NCBI GenBank assembly: GCA_036925085.1
Contig: JAUPFP010000011.1
Location: 186,001-250,000 of the forward strand
DNA: 64,000 bases
Direction of reading: 5' to 3'
Source: Brachycybe producta
Lineage: Eukaryota > Arthropoda > Diplopoda > Playtdesmida > Andrognathidae
Shown here: one piece after another, positions 1 to 15,000 of the stretch
Position numbering within the stretch: position 1 is the first letter of the stretch
Layout of the letters: each line of letters starts with the position of its first letter
Made by a program: the position numbers and the translations under genes
The notes under the pieces: generated by a model
Database searches by the model: none
The model's input: the letters and a program-made list of their open reading frames with translations, nothing else
What the model was told of the DNA's origin: nothing

Positions 1-59
1 GACTCTGGATTGCCTCGTGTGGAACATTCGACATCCAGAAGACTCAACAATCCAGTGCG
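1..59 (-). CDS. Myosin exon 14, partial (cut by window edge)
   Basis: Acceptor is GGTTGTAG before 59 and phase 0 continues from exon 13 across a 71-bp intron. Encodes RTGLLSLLDVECSTRGNPE plus two bases. This matches the 'K..GIL.LLDEEC..P' block after the relay helix, so the gene continues to the left of the window. Confidence 0.85.
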
Positions 60-3000
60 CTACAACCGTCACAAGAGCACTTATTATACAGTGACACCTG
101 ACACACAAATTCTACTTTTCACTTGTATACCAATGATGATATGAGGTCGATACAAGGAACGTTGTCCACGTAGTCCACTTCAACGTCACTGTGAATGCCT
201 TCGTCTCGACATGATTCGATACTGCTCTTGAAAATGTGTGTGTTGTAGAAATGTTGCATAGTTTCGGCGCATAAATTAATACACAAGTGTTCTAGTTGGC
301 TTGGCTGTTAAACGATTAAAAACATGCAAAACAATTAAGTGAAAACTTCACATCAACTCTTGATACTCTGTTTCAGAAGCAAAATTAAAAAACTTAAGTG
401 TTTGTACTCCTAAAAGACTGTTCACCTAATTTCGTCGACATTTTTAACAAGTAAAAATAAAATCCTAAAAAGCAAAGTTTTACAATCTCAATTTGCACTA
501 AAACTGTTATTTTAGGTGAATAGTATTTTACCCAAATTTGTTTATGTGAAATGGTTAAGGAGAAAATTTGATGAAAAACACTTTAGGTGAAATGTATTTT
601 AGGCGAATTTGTTTAGGTGAAATGTTTCAAAGAAAAGAAAAAACCTTTAGATGAAAATAACTTTTGGTAAAATGTATTTTAGGTGAATTTGTTTAGGTGA
701 AATGGTTTATTAAAAAAATATTTAGGTGAAAACTGTAAAACGGTTTTGGCATAAATGTTTTAGAAGAAAATATATTAAAAGAATTTCCTTTAGGTTTAAT
801 GTTCATTAGGTGACAAGAATTGTGTACTGTCATTTAGGTATAAAACATTTAAGAGTATTTGGTTTAGGCATAATTGTTTACGTGAACTGTCTCTAGGGTG
901 AACAACTTTATGGCTATGAGTTTATGACAAACATAAAATTATAAGTTACCTTTGAGTCTTCAAATCCAAACATGTCTAGAATGCCAATAAAGCCATCCGT
1001 TGCGTGACGGACGGCCGAATTGAGGACTGTCATGGATTTGGAAGATTTGGCACTGCTTGAGCCAACAGTGGACGCATGTTGGCTTCCTACTTCAACTACA
1101 ATAACAAATACGCAGAACGCAAGAAATTAAAGAAGTTGTAATTAAGTTGAATTGAGTCATTTTGAGGTCGCCCTAATAGATGTGATGAAAATGTGCTCAG
1201 AAAAAAAAAACCATGTGAAAAATAGGTTGTTGAATCTGAATAAATTAATAGTTCGGCTAGTTTGGATGGATTTCATATTTTTTTAAATATAAATCCAAAT
1301 GCATGGGTTATGCTCCTACCGTTATGATTGTGTACAGATTCGTTGCTATCGGAGCTCAGCGTTCCTGATGTGGGTCCAAGACGCTTGAGGCTGTTTGCAC
1401 GTCGAACGATCGTTGCAACGGTCCGACAATATAATGCCTTTGCAAGAGCATCTCGAGTCATGTTGGACTGTTAATAAAGCCAAATGGTTCTATGGATTAT
1501 ATCGAGAAAGCTGAATTGAGAATACTCAACTAACCATATTGATATCACATAATGATTTGACCAACTGCCCTCTGACGTTGTGCGTTCTCGTTGTGAGACC
1601 TCTGAATAGAGCCATGGCAGATATACCTAGAAGTGACGCCACCGATTTGATTTCTGAAACAAAGTTTTACGAGAACAGAAATTTAAAAAAAAAAATTTCT
1701 TAAGGTCCGTTTTCTCTAATTCAACTCAACCATTGTTTCCCTTGACGTCCACCTCGAGTCCTTGACCCTCGATAAAGTTTACATTTCCCAAGAGGAGGAC
1801 CGCTGCTAATACCCTGACGACATCCAAAAACGGAATGCCGAGCACAGAAAGACATGACTGAGGAGCAGTGACAAAAAACAACAAAACACGTAAAAAAAAC
1901 AATGTTTCATTTTCCAGTTTTAGCTGTTATATGAGAGACCACTTGTTAAAGTTTTGCCCCACATTTTGTTTAGTATTGGTCAAGTTTGCATGATCACAAA
2001 GGTTGATTGATGTAGGAATAGTTACATTCTTTATTTGCAAGAAATAATTTTTTTTCCTAGATTGTTTTCCATCTTTTATACAGCTTTCTACTAGCTGATA
2101 ATGAGGATCTGCATTCCTTGTTGGTAAAAAATCATCCGCTACCAATATTCACAATTGTGGATCTTCGGATAGGTAACCGTATTTCTAGCTACAACATACA
2201 CTTAGCCATTGATTTAGCTAGAGATACGGATACCTATCGGCATATCCACAGTTATAAAAACGGTGGCAATTGACAGAAAGCTATGTTGTAAAACAGCACT
2301 TATAAATAAAAGACGTAACTATTTCAAAACTAAATTTCAGCTCTTTTCAATAATTTTTATTTAAAATAAAAAAATGGACGTATTCCATAACAACCGACGA
2401 CGAGGGTTAGATGTTGAGGCTAGTAATCCTTCAAGTTAATAGGGTGGAAGTATTTTATAATCAATGATCATTCTCGGGCTTTATCCATCCGGCCCCAGTG
2501 TTAAAGAGTTGACGGAAGTGGAGGACCAAGCAGCACGCCAATGATGAACCAACACAGTGCCAACCGTTGGTGTTTATGTAAAAATGTTGGCTTAATGATC
2601 TCCCCAATGTTGTGTTTGGCTGTTATTCTCAATATTATTAGCTGTACTTGTTAACCCAACGAATCGATAGCTAAACCTTTTATCAATGACTTGATATTAT
2701 TATTGAGCCAACATTAAGTAGGCCAGTTGAGCCATATGAATTTTTTCAACATTCGGCCAACATTAAATGGGCCCTGCACTGCTGTGCCAAAAGGTTGTTC
2801 CCAACTGCCAATGTTTTGCCAGCATTTCCTGCATGCTTTGCTGTTTGGGGGCATACTCAGTACTCGGTTGTATTCTCCTAATAGCTAGCCTTCACCTCTA
2901 ACCCTCCTTGTTGACCGACCTCGAAGAGGCTGAAATCGGTACAAACAAAAAATGGGGGTGCAAAACCTTTCGACTGACCCACGTACACACCTTCCAAGCT

Positions 3001-6000
3001 TCGAATCGTATGCCATCTTCTTTTTCATTATGACTCACATCTCCACGACTTAGATAGCATAGTTTATGAATGTTATACCCGTCCAAATTCAACTTTCCTG
3101 TACAAAGAAGAAAATGATTGGTGCTGTCTATTTCAGTTCTTAATATTTATCTCAAGTTAATTTCATTTTAACATAACGTTTCATTCAGTACAGTGGAAAC
3201 CGTTTGAGAAGAAATAGAAGGACTGAAACATTTTTTCGTGTTAAAAGAAAGTACAGTAGTTGTATGCAATTCTAAGGGACTAGACAGAACTGGACATGTA
3301 TTTCATGTTATCAGATTTTTTTATTGGTTGTCTGTGGCTGGCTTAAAAAGCTGCGTTTTCGTTTCTATTTCAATAAATGCTAGCTGCACGTATTAAAAGT
3401 CGCCTGTGTGCCAAAGTCTTTCCATATAAAACACATTTCAACAAATCTTAAAGATAGCCTAATGAAAAATTATTTTTCATTATTCGTCTACAAATGTGTT
3501 TCTAATGTAATTTGAATTTTTTTTTCTCTTCCTTCGAGTTGCTCCTAAAAATTGTTTGATCGAAAAAATTAAATTATCAACCGAATTGTCCAATATGCAT
3601 AATGTATCCACTGTCCAGGTACCAGTTACTAAATGGAGTTTAGTTTTGTTAGAATTTCTGTTTACTTACCCCTTTCGTCCTGCGAAAGTCCAGCCAACAT
3701 CTGATAGAAAATATGGTAGTTCTTTTCTCCTGGCAGTGGTCGCACCACACGAGTCTACATATTAAAGAAATTATTCAATAGTTAACACTTTTTATAAGCA
3801 ACCATTACAAAAAAAAGCAAATGAATCGAAAGTGTTTTGTGCCAAAAATTCAAGAAAAAAATATAAAACTTGAAGTTCAATTTGAACTCTCTAAACAGAG
3901 TTCCTACAAAAAAAATCCTGCTCAAAGGTAATTAATAAAACAGTTTTATTCTAAGTTTAGAACCCTGTTCAGTGAGTACTAGTTGAAGTTTAAATGACAA
4001 GTTCTAAGGTTCGAATTTGTGCCTTAGAAACTTGAAGAGTATAATAAGTATTTTCATGTTGGTTTTCAATTTTTATTTTCACCTAAAGTTATGAGAGAGA
4101 AAAATAACATAAAAAGAAAAATGTAATTGCGTGAACTTTCCTTAGATTTCACTTGGGCATGGATATAGAATGAAACAAAGAGTTTTAGGGCGACCGCAAA
4201 TGACAGACAGTTTAGTCGGTCAGAATGAACAGTATGGCTTCTTACAGGGCAACGCACACGGCCGAATAAATAGACGGACCAACAAAAATGATGGAACATA
4301 TTCCATTTTTCATGATCCTGTACTCGGCCGTGGCCGCACACACGAACTACTAATTACTCAGGCGGTTTATAGTTTGCACATGGTTTCTGGACGGCGCGCG
4401 CACATGAGACAGACAAATTGACGGTCGTGTGTGCTGACTGACCTAACTATAATTTAGTCTGTCACCGACTGTCTGTGATCTGTGGTCACCATCAAGTGTT
4501 AAAAGTTTTGTTCTTGAATTTCGTCACCAGTTACTCTTCTAGTTTCTAAAAAAACAGCTTTAACTGCCAATATGGCAAATGTAGTGCAGGGAACTCATAA
4601 CTTTAGATATAACGTTTTATGTAAAGGTTGATGAGTATGGCTCAACCTTGACTAAGCAGTCATTAGGATCAGGGATTATCGTCATTTTTAAAAGACAGAA
4701 TAACGAGAAATCTAGCAGGATTTTTGACTTGAAATAACACTTTAATCCAAGAAGTAAAAAAAAACGTCATACTTGGTCCAAGAAGTAGCAGTGGATTTTA
4801 GTACGATAGAGAGCTCCATCCGTGACCTGCACCTCGAGAAAGTGACCCTAGAACACAAACGAATCAAATCAAATTTGTAAAAAAGATACATAGATAAAAT
4901 AGAAAAATGCTAAGCCAATCTAATGCTATAAATATGCGGTGAATTTAAGCTTGTCAATCAGTGAGCGTGGTAATGTACACACTTTTATTTTTCAAAATGT
5001 GTAATGCTTTTCTATGATGGGAAGCTGAGCAATTAGTTAAAACGCAAAACATCGAAAGAAAATGCAAGGATTGACAAGCCAAAATTGACGGTGTATTTAC
5101 AGCTTAACGGGGGGGGGGGGGGTCTATCTTACTATTCGACTAGATTCAGAGTTTGAGCTTGTCTTGGCACTGCCCAAGGAACGTAGGACCGTGAAAGCTG
5201 CAGCCAGGTGTTTGTAGGCATCGGTTTCCGGTCCACCTCCAGCCACATCGAATAGTTGCCGAAGCAAGATCATCGAGGCATGCGTCTTTCCACTGCCACT
5301 TTCTCCACTGTATTGAAAGAAGAAGACAAAAAAACACGATCGTCATCAAATAATTACCAATTACAGGTTTAAAATGATTATATCGAAAAGGACAATCAGG
5401 AAAGAAAAAAAGAAGGCGTTGGTTGGAATTTTGTATGCGAGCTTGATTAATTACTTGTCAATCAATCAAACAATTGCCGGTAAATTTTTACAAATACAAT
5501 AGCCAAAAATTATTCACATACTTAATAACGATGCAATTGTAAATGCTTTTTCAATGTTAATGATGTTTTAAAATTATTGACCTGAAAGTTAGGTTTGAAA
5601 TGCTCTTAAAACAGTAATACCTCGCTTAACGCTACTTCCTAGAATTATATTTGGCTATAACATAGTTCACTGAACTCCATAGTTTTGTAAATAATCGCCT
5701 TTAAACGTGCCTTTATTGCAATAACGATTCAGTTAACGATAAAAAACGCATTCTTATCATTAATCTTCGGGTTTGACTATACATTTTGCATGCTGTAGCT
5801 TGGACACTTGTCACCAATGACGTACTGGCTACAAAATTCTAGGTCGGCAATATCCGGCATCGGCACTTTGTCTCCCTTCCAATATGTATTTATAGTTGTG
5901 AGCGAAGCGAGCCAAAAAAAAAATCAGCAACATTTTTTTCAATATAGCACCATACATGTAAACACGTACATGTATGAAATCGAAGTAGTTTTTTTAAATT

Positions 6001-9000
6001 TTGGTAAATGTAAATTTACATTTCACAGTTACGAAAGAGACTCTCGACGTGCATCCAATTTTGAGAAGTTCCCGAGGGTTTCACGATTTTTATATGCTTA
6101 GGGAGCTTCTTAGCTTTGAGAGGTTCCCAATGGCATTCCAGTTCTTAGAGGTTTTTGGATGCCTCGCAGTTTCAAGAACATCCCGATGCCGTTACAATTT
6201 TGTTAGGCTCCTATAACTATCCTGTAACTATTTTAATTTTCAAGCAATGCAGTATATACGTAAAGTAGTTATAATTGTATATTTTAATGTGCTGTTAACA
6301 ATTAGCTTAAATTACAAAAATGTAGGTGTTATAGTATTTGAAACACATATCTAAACACATTACGTGCACCACTCGACAGTGTATAAAAATAAATGTTTGA
6401 CGCACCGGCCCCTGGAAGGACCGGACAAGGCGGCATTTGCCGCCTTGCCGCCCGGGCCAGTATGTCCCTGCTTGTCACTCTGCCACAGGCCTTTCTGGCT
6501 ACTTGCAGAGTAATTTTTCAAAATGAAATTTAGCTAGAAAGAAAAGTCTGGTGTAATGTCAATATTTAAATGGCTGACTATCGAATATTGTACAATTATC
6601 ACTATGAAAACGCGCAACTAGACAAAACATTTAGCATGTTGCGTCAACTAGTAGCAACTTTGGTTTGAAAACCTGTTGTAAGATTAAATTATTCCCTCTT
6701 GTGTGTTTACGGGGCTTAAAAGAGCAGCAAAGGTCTAAAAAATAATCTAATATTGATGACTGTATTCATGGTATTATCGTATATTAAAATCTTGATTCTT
6801 TGAGCATGTTTGACAAAGTAGCACTCACTGTTTCGAGGGCCCGAAAACCCCAATTGAAGAAGGCTAAGGCTTGTTGTGGTTTTGCAGACAACACAGTTTG
6901 AATATTATAATAATAACAAACATCTGTTTCATCATCATAAATTCATACATAATCTTGCATTAATTTTTTTTTCTATTTACAAACTAGTTTATGCAAATAT
7001 ACAATTTAAGATTTCTTTTTTCTTTCTATTATTAGTTTTAATTTTTTTTTTCTAGCTTGAGAGACATGCCAATGAAACAAATTAGAAAGTTGTTTATTAT
7101 TTTCTTTTCTGGCATTGGCCGTGATCGGGGCAACTACCTTTTTAAAAAAAATAACTTCAACCTATTCATGCCTCCTTTTCTTTACAATGTAGAATCCTAT
7201 ACTACTAGATATCTATTTACCTACAAGATACTGTTAGTAACTTACAACGTTAGTGTGATGTTGCATCTATTTATGCATTTTTTTTGTTGGTTCTGTTAAA
7301 AGTTGGGCCTGTCAAATGATAAATGTGGCACTGTTGTTGTTGTTTTGTTTCTTTTTTGTAGTCTGCCTGTTTATTTGTTTGTTGTCTTTTTTTTCCCTCT
7401 CTTCTCTATTTTATCAATGTATCTGTCTTACCTGAGAATGATAGCTTGAGGGTACCCAGTTTCAGACTGTTGCCTCACTGCTTCATGTACAACTCTGAGC
7501 AACTGAGGGCATTGGGCCGAACCATGGGCACTCGTCAGGGTCAGTGGATTTCCTCGATCTTGATAAGAGTTGACCGATAGTAAAATTGGACCCACATTTG
7601 TCTATTATAGAAAAAAAAAAAAGAAAACAAAAGAACAAAACCAACACCAAATTATTAACTATTTTATTTATTTATTTGCGGTTTCTTTTCAGTTTGCTAC
7701 AAAGTAGAATAACATAGTAAAATATGGTAATGTAAAGGAATAAATTCAAATGTATTATTGTTTTTTTTTTTTTTGTGGAGAGAAGGTAATATCTGGCACA
7801 GCTTGAATTACTCTTGACATCTTTGTGTAATTTAGTTGTAGTATTAGTTGTTTGTTATAGGAGTGTTTCAAATTGTAAGAAATGATTCCAGTATGGAATC
7901 GGGCTGTATTATGTGCAACACAATTCAAACGCATTAAAAAAAGGTCCAAATTCAATTTAAAGATAACCTTGAACCTTCTGAACAGGGTTAACTGTGTTGC
8001 TAAGCTCCCTTGAAGATGTTTTAACTGTGTTGAATCCTTGCTCATTGTGTTTAAGTTGAAGTTGAAGTGTCAAGTGGTCTTCTTGAATTTGTTACAAAAA
8101 GCATTAATTAAAACTTTATGTGATATCAAAAACCTGAATTGGCATGTTTAAATGTTGTACATGTCAACTGAGATGTGAAATAGTTTAATTAGCATTTTTT
8201 TTTTTTAAAAAAGAAGCATTTTAAGCACTGAAAGTAATTATTTCTCGAAATTTCACTTCATGATAATTTTCTTTTGAAGATGATATTCTACTCATAACAT
8301 TAAAACATATAACCTAGGCAGTTTTAGTAATAAAACTAAATTTTAACATAATTTTAATAAAATTAGGAATGGGCCGCCCATTGGAATTCTCGAATCCCGC
8401 GAATCTTGAAAAATATTCGAGATTCGAAAACTGGAATCTTCGCGCTTTTTTTGTCTTTCGAATCTTTCGAATCCTAACCTAAAAAAACCTGTTAAAAATT
8501 TTGGTAAAATTAGTTTGAACTCCATTGACGTCCAATAGAACCGTTCACTAACAACAACAAAAACCGGTGATTGTTACAATCCGGATCACCACTATCACCT
8601 TGTGGCGAACCTGCGTGCAACACTGTGTTTTATTATTAATAATTTAATATTTAATATTATTTAATTTATTTTTATCTTCTTAATGAAGGATTGAATTGAT
8701 ATGAAGGATTTTAGAGATTCGTGAGATTCGAGAACCTTTTAGGATTCGGATTTGGATTCGAGAAAATTTAGGATTCGTCCCACCTCTAAATAAAACCATA
8801 AAGACAATAAGTGTGCATATGTGTTGGCATCTTTTTTGTTGTCATGTTTTGAAGTGCATAAATGCGCACGCATATTTGTAGATTTCAAAGATCTTTCTAG
8901 AGATCCTGACGAATGTGTTTTGTTGACTGTGACTTGATACGAAACTCACAAAATGATCCTGATTGTAGAATCGTGCTTGCAATGTCCTGAGAACTGCATC

Positions 9001-12000
9001 TTCTGTAAGAGGTCCTGGTAAATGTATTAGATCCTCTGTTGTAGCATACATACTCTGACGCATCAAGGCCACTGGTGTCTTGTTTCCTGCCACTGTTCCT
9101 TCGTCTTATTTTTCGTTATCAAAAACAACAGAAATATAAAAAAATATCAATAAAATTGTCTTTTTTTAACAAAAATTAGGGTGGTATAACAGGGCGGAGC
9201 CAAAGAAATTCTGAAGCTGTCTACAGACGCCTGTCCCTCACCCTCCAAATAAAAGAAACATTAATGAACTAATTAAGACATAGTAAAGATGGCAATTGAA
9301 TTTGTGTATGCTCAAGAATTTGAATTTTTCAAAAACATGTTTTGCAATAGCTGCTTATACACAGTGTAAATAAAATAAATTTAATTATTTTTGATATATA
9401 CCAAGCGACATTTCAATTTGTTTGCATATATTTAAATTAATTTTAAATATTTTTAATTTTATTTCATTTTATATGAAAGTTTTCAGGAATGTTTTTTGCA
9501 AGACATTACACACGACGACTCCTGGATTATTTCCGCAATTCCCGGGTTACAGAAAAGGCTATAAATGAATATAATTTCATTTTCCATTTCTCTTTTGGTC
9601 CTCGTAATGTGTGAGAATGTGAAAGAAAGAATTATAGCGGAAACTTTTTTCTCTCTGAATTTTTCATTTATATTTTTTATCTTGTGTTTTTTTCAAGATG
9701 TGGGCTTCTAAGGCTTACATTTCTTGTAAGATAATTTAAGCATATAATACAAATAACTAAATATTAGCAACAATTATAGTACGTATGTATTATTTTATAT
9801 TTCTATGACATAGGGCCTACTTGTGTTTTTGTTTACCAAACAAAAATCAAATTCTGACCTACCTACCCTATCATTGGTCAAAATTTAATAGAAATGACAG
9901 TGACACTGACAAGAGCATCATTTCTAGTGAAACAAATCACTTGTCAAATATGGCACAACCACTTATCATTTTATCACAAGTCACTAGTCACAGGTGACAT
10001 ACTTGTATATTAACAATGTTTTTTTTTTCTTCTTTTGCAATTGTGGTCGAACCATTCATTACCGTAGCGTTTGTTTTTTCTGCAGTGGTCCAGCTCAAAC
10101 TCGACCACGGTCATGATTTTCATGACCCCAAAAAATTGGTTGTGATCGTATTTTTTTTAATATGGCGATGGCCAGTGATAATATAGGTACTTATATGCAG
10201 AGTGAAGATAGACATGTCGACATGTCAGTCATGTTGGTTGTCTATAGTACATGTACATGCCACCATAGGCCACCATGGCAAGGACAGTCATAAACCTAAA
10301 CATACTGTTTTTTTCTGCAGATTTAAGATGGTCACTGGTTCTACCCATATGATCCAACCACAAGTGCAGAACACAACACGACGACACAAGTTTTTTTTGT
10401 GTTAAACAAGACACAGACTACTGACTATAGTACTGTATTTTCACTTGTCAATGACGGACTTGTCACTTCGAGAAATAGGACAATGGTCGACAATGAAATC
10501 AATTTTGCTTATAAAATTATAGCATAAACGTTTATGCATTTTAATCAAAGTGTGGTACTCTCAGATTCTATTAGCAAACAAATGTCTACTGTTACCATTT
10601 TCGCCGTTTGTTTGGCCATTGGTGACATGTAGGCGGTTACGTAAAGTCACTAACTCGGAACTTAAACTTCGAAGCCTCTGCTGAAGATGCACAGCTTCGT
10701 TCGAGGACGATGCATCTGAAAATAGAGAAGAAAATAAAAAGTTATTTTTTTTTATAATATAATAATGTAATAATAATTGTTATTAATTATTATCTTTACA
10801 CTCTGTACACATAATTCAAGTTTTGATTCCATCACTTCTTTATTTTTTTATATGCGTTTAAAGTAACTTTCTATATATATATTTAAAAAAAAAACAGGTG
10901 CTGTGAATATAAAATTAATAACACTTAATGTCATATTGACAGGAGCGAAAAGAGGTAGAGGGAGGCGGAGAAAATAAAAATGAAAGTTGTAAGAGTTAGA
11001 AAGAAGAATCATTTTTCTTTTTCTTCTTCTTCTTCTTCTTCCTTGGGTCATTAAACCGACTAGAATGTATAATTCTCTTAAACAATTATTTTCATTCGTT
11101 GAATATATATACCCCTGCCTTTATTATAATCGCAAGCTTTTCTTATATCAAAAGTGTCCTCAGCGTTCATTTTGAAATTAGTTAGTTATTAATTATAGGG
11201 AATGAGGTTGTACACTATATTAGTAGCCTTTAGCCACATTATGTAGAAAAAAAAAAACTAATCCAGAGGGAAGGGAAGTAGTGGTGGTGATGATGGTGGG
11301 AAGGTGTATGATGTATGTTTGTCTTTACAGAAGTATGCACATTTGCATTTTGTGACAATAACAATGTTTTTAAATTAGTTTAAATTAATCTTGAAATGTT
11401 ATTATTATTATTATTATGTTTGTGACACTTAATAACAGAAATTCTTTTTAAAAGAAAAGAAAAGAAAACGCACAATGGACGATTTCATTTTTGTGAAACG
11501 CGAAACGAGCTTATAGTTATTACTCGGATTAAAGCTGGGGTCATATTACTCAGCTATTTGTTGTAAAATAGATTGTAACACCACTTGTAACATACAGTAT
11601 ATTATATATGAGTGTTGTGGACAAGACAATAGCTGAGAGTTCAGTTTTTGTTTGTCTGAGCTGAAGATGTTTTTCCAACAGCTGATTTTCATATTCTTGA
11701 TTATTTTGCAGTTCATGATTGATTATGAAAAAATTGAAAGTGAAAAAAATGGGAAAAAAATTGAAATGCTTATCTAAGACATTGCAACCAATAGAAGAAA
11801 AAAAAAAACATCTTTCAATGTTGGGCGTTGTTGGGCTTTGAAGTTGTGTGCATTGCACGTTGATGCATTTCTTCACAAGATGGTCGTATCTCAGTTGTTG
11901 TAAAATTAACAAAGTTAGCAATTTTCAACAGAAAAATGACACCCAACTTCAAATAAATTTCCATAGAAAGATCATTATATGTTTAAAAAATATTTCCTAG

Positions 12001-15000
12001 CTTCTGTGGGACAAAAAAAAAAATCAAAATGTGCCAAAATATTCAAGAGCACATTCTAAACAATTATATTTTAAACATTGCCAATGCGACAGCAGCTTTA
12101 GATTAGCTTTTTCTACAATCAAAACCTTACTAGCAATTTGACTACTAATTACTTCTAGGAAACCTTGCTTTTGTATTATTGCGTTTGCAACTACAATTAA
12201 TGTAAAAATGTAGCGTTAAATCATGCTACGAATAAGTAGAGTAGATCTAGCTGTAAATATAGTTAATGTAATTTCTCCTATAAGTGGTGTACTAAATGTA
12301 AAACAGTCATCACACTTGATAATTTATATACAGTAATTTATAGTACTTATTAAATGCAAGAACATCATGTAAATAAATAATGAAGGTGCACTTTTTTTTC
12401 CTTCTGCAAGTTAGCAACAAACAAAGCAAAGTAATTCATTAATATTATCAGCTAGCAACTTAATCACATTTGCAATCACAATTTATTGCAAAAAAAAAAT
12501 GCAGTGTTCAGTGAATCTTGGCTACAAGTGTTGCCAATTGTAATTTTCAAGTTTCAAGCTGGAAGACAAGTTGTGTACGCAATTTAGAAACATGCCACGT
12601 AATGTGCTTTTATGAAGCATGATTATTGTTGTTTCTCGCCTTTTCTACCTGTCATTTGTTTGTGTTTAATAAGAAGAAAGAAAAGAAAAAAAGGAAAGTG
12701 CCCACTTTTTTGTTGTTGATCTGCGAGCTCACAAGGATGAGAAATGTATATAATAAGATTTTAAGTTATAAACCATTTTTATTAACCAATGTACCTGTCC
12801 ACCTGGTGGTCTTAACATAAACATATTATTTTCCATTCTAAAAAGAATCCCTGAGGGACTAGATCCCTTTTTTTTTAAATATTTATATACATTGCCAACC
12901 ACCCTCCTATGCCACACCACCTCTTTCCTTTCCTAAACATAGACTTTTCTGTTTTGTTTTTCTATTTCTTTTTCTTTTTCTTCGTCATGAAAACCTGCTG
13001 ACATGGTCGGCTTGTATGTATAAAATTTTGATAATTTAAGGGTGTATGGCCGGAATACACGTAAAAATTAAGATATTTTCTAAGGATGAACCAACATTGG
13101 CATACACAATGAATGGGCAATGGGTAAACGAAAACAGGTAGACCAATGCTGCTCCTGTTTTCGAAGCTCACCGGTTGCTTCTTCAGAAGCTTCAAATTCT
13201 ACTTCTAGCTATTACCACACTCACTGTAAGGTAATTGAACTGAAATTTTTATGTTGTTTTGATAAATTTAGTGGATGGATGGATGGATGGACGGATGGAC
13301 GGACGGACGGGAGGCACATGCACTATTAAATAAAATGAGGAGATTCTCAAGTATTTACATAAATAATAAGATAAATAATAAGAGATTAATTATACTCTTA
13401 GTTTTAATTTCAGTGAACAGTTCGTTACCACTTGGAATAGCTTTTTTGTGTTGTTGCTGTTAGATTTAACACAGTCTTTTAAAATAATCAGTTTATTAGA
13501 TTAAAAGTAATAACACTTGAAAACTTTTAAATAAAACATTACAGTCGCCTCACTTGTAACTTGACGCTTGTAAAGTCAGTTCCAGGATTGTCATTTTGTC
13601 TTTTTGAAAAAGGATGATAACAAAAATACTCAACGAAATGTTTTGTTTTAGGGAAATTAGGGCTTTGACATACAGGCGACTTTTTCAAGACTTTTTGATG
13701 ACAAAATGAACTCGAAAGTCGCTATAGGCTGTGTAGTCGTAATGTATTTTAGACGAAAAAACACCAACCTTCTCAAACATGCTACTTTTAACTTTCTGCC
13801 AAGGTTGGTGCCTTTCCATAGGAAATAGATCGCGATGACATGTTCAAGCGACCTTTGACTTCATTTTGTCGTCGAAACGTTTTTGAATAGTCGCCTGTCT
13901 GCTCCAACCCTTAAACTGTTGAACGTTTGGCTGACATCGCTTTTCTGCCAAACAATCTGATATACAATCTGAAAGTTTTGATCAATCCCACTGTCGTCGA
14001 AACTTGTATTTATTGTGTGGTGATTTGTAGTATTCAAATATAAATTACAAAATGTAGTTTATCTACGTGCAGTTAGTTTAACATAATGTTAAGGTAACTA
14101 TTAATGGTGCTAATTATTATTATTATTATTATTATGTAGTTGACATTTTGGTGTTCAAAATCAAATGCAGTCACACCTTTGTATCACTAATATGAATGCA
14201 AGGGGCAAGCATACAACTGATAGAAGTTACTAGCATTGGCCATCTTAATTTGTCAAACATTAGCATCTTATAATGCATGTATTTTGTAAATATTGTTGTT
14301 AAAAATAACGCAATGTCACACAAGATAACTTGCAATAGACACGTGTGTGTGTGTGTGTGTGTTATGCAGTTTGGGACAGTGTTCTATTTTTGTCAAACAG
14401 AAATTGTTGCAACCAGTAAATATTGCATATGTAGAGCCTACAATGCCATACATCATTCAAAATTGTGGTAGTCTTCCTACGATGATGCTATTGGATTGTC
14501 TCTATAGAGCAGTGTTTCCCAAATGAGATTCGGTGGAACCTTGTGGTTCTGTGAGGTGAAAGCAAATATTCCGCCAGAAAAATTAATAAATTTCACAGTG
14601 TCACAAAGAAGTCACACAATGTTCACGTTAATAAAATTATACTTATGTACATAATTAAAAAGGCAGAGATAAACTGACACGGGTGTATACTCGTACTACG
14701 ATGTATACTGATTGCGTATGATACACGTGTTGTCAGTCTATATTGCCAGGTGTGTAATTGTGATATGCAAGGTCCAATGTCAGTTGAGTTCGGTAGCATA
14801 CATACATCTATCTGTCCGATATATATATATATATTTTTTTATCAATCTCTGTAGTTGTGAAAATGTTACATACAGTTAGTTACACATAAACTTTAAATTA
14901 TTATTGACATTTAAATTCACCATAAATTTGGATAAAAGACTAAAAAATAATTAACCAAAATAAAAAGAAAATATTACACTCCTCTCAATAATACAGTATG

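Noticed and set aside
5146-5349. Open frame over myosin exon 5 in a different frame (WRKWQWKDACLDD...)
   Set aside because: Shadow of the real exon. The P-loop frame with matching splice phases is the true one.
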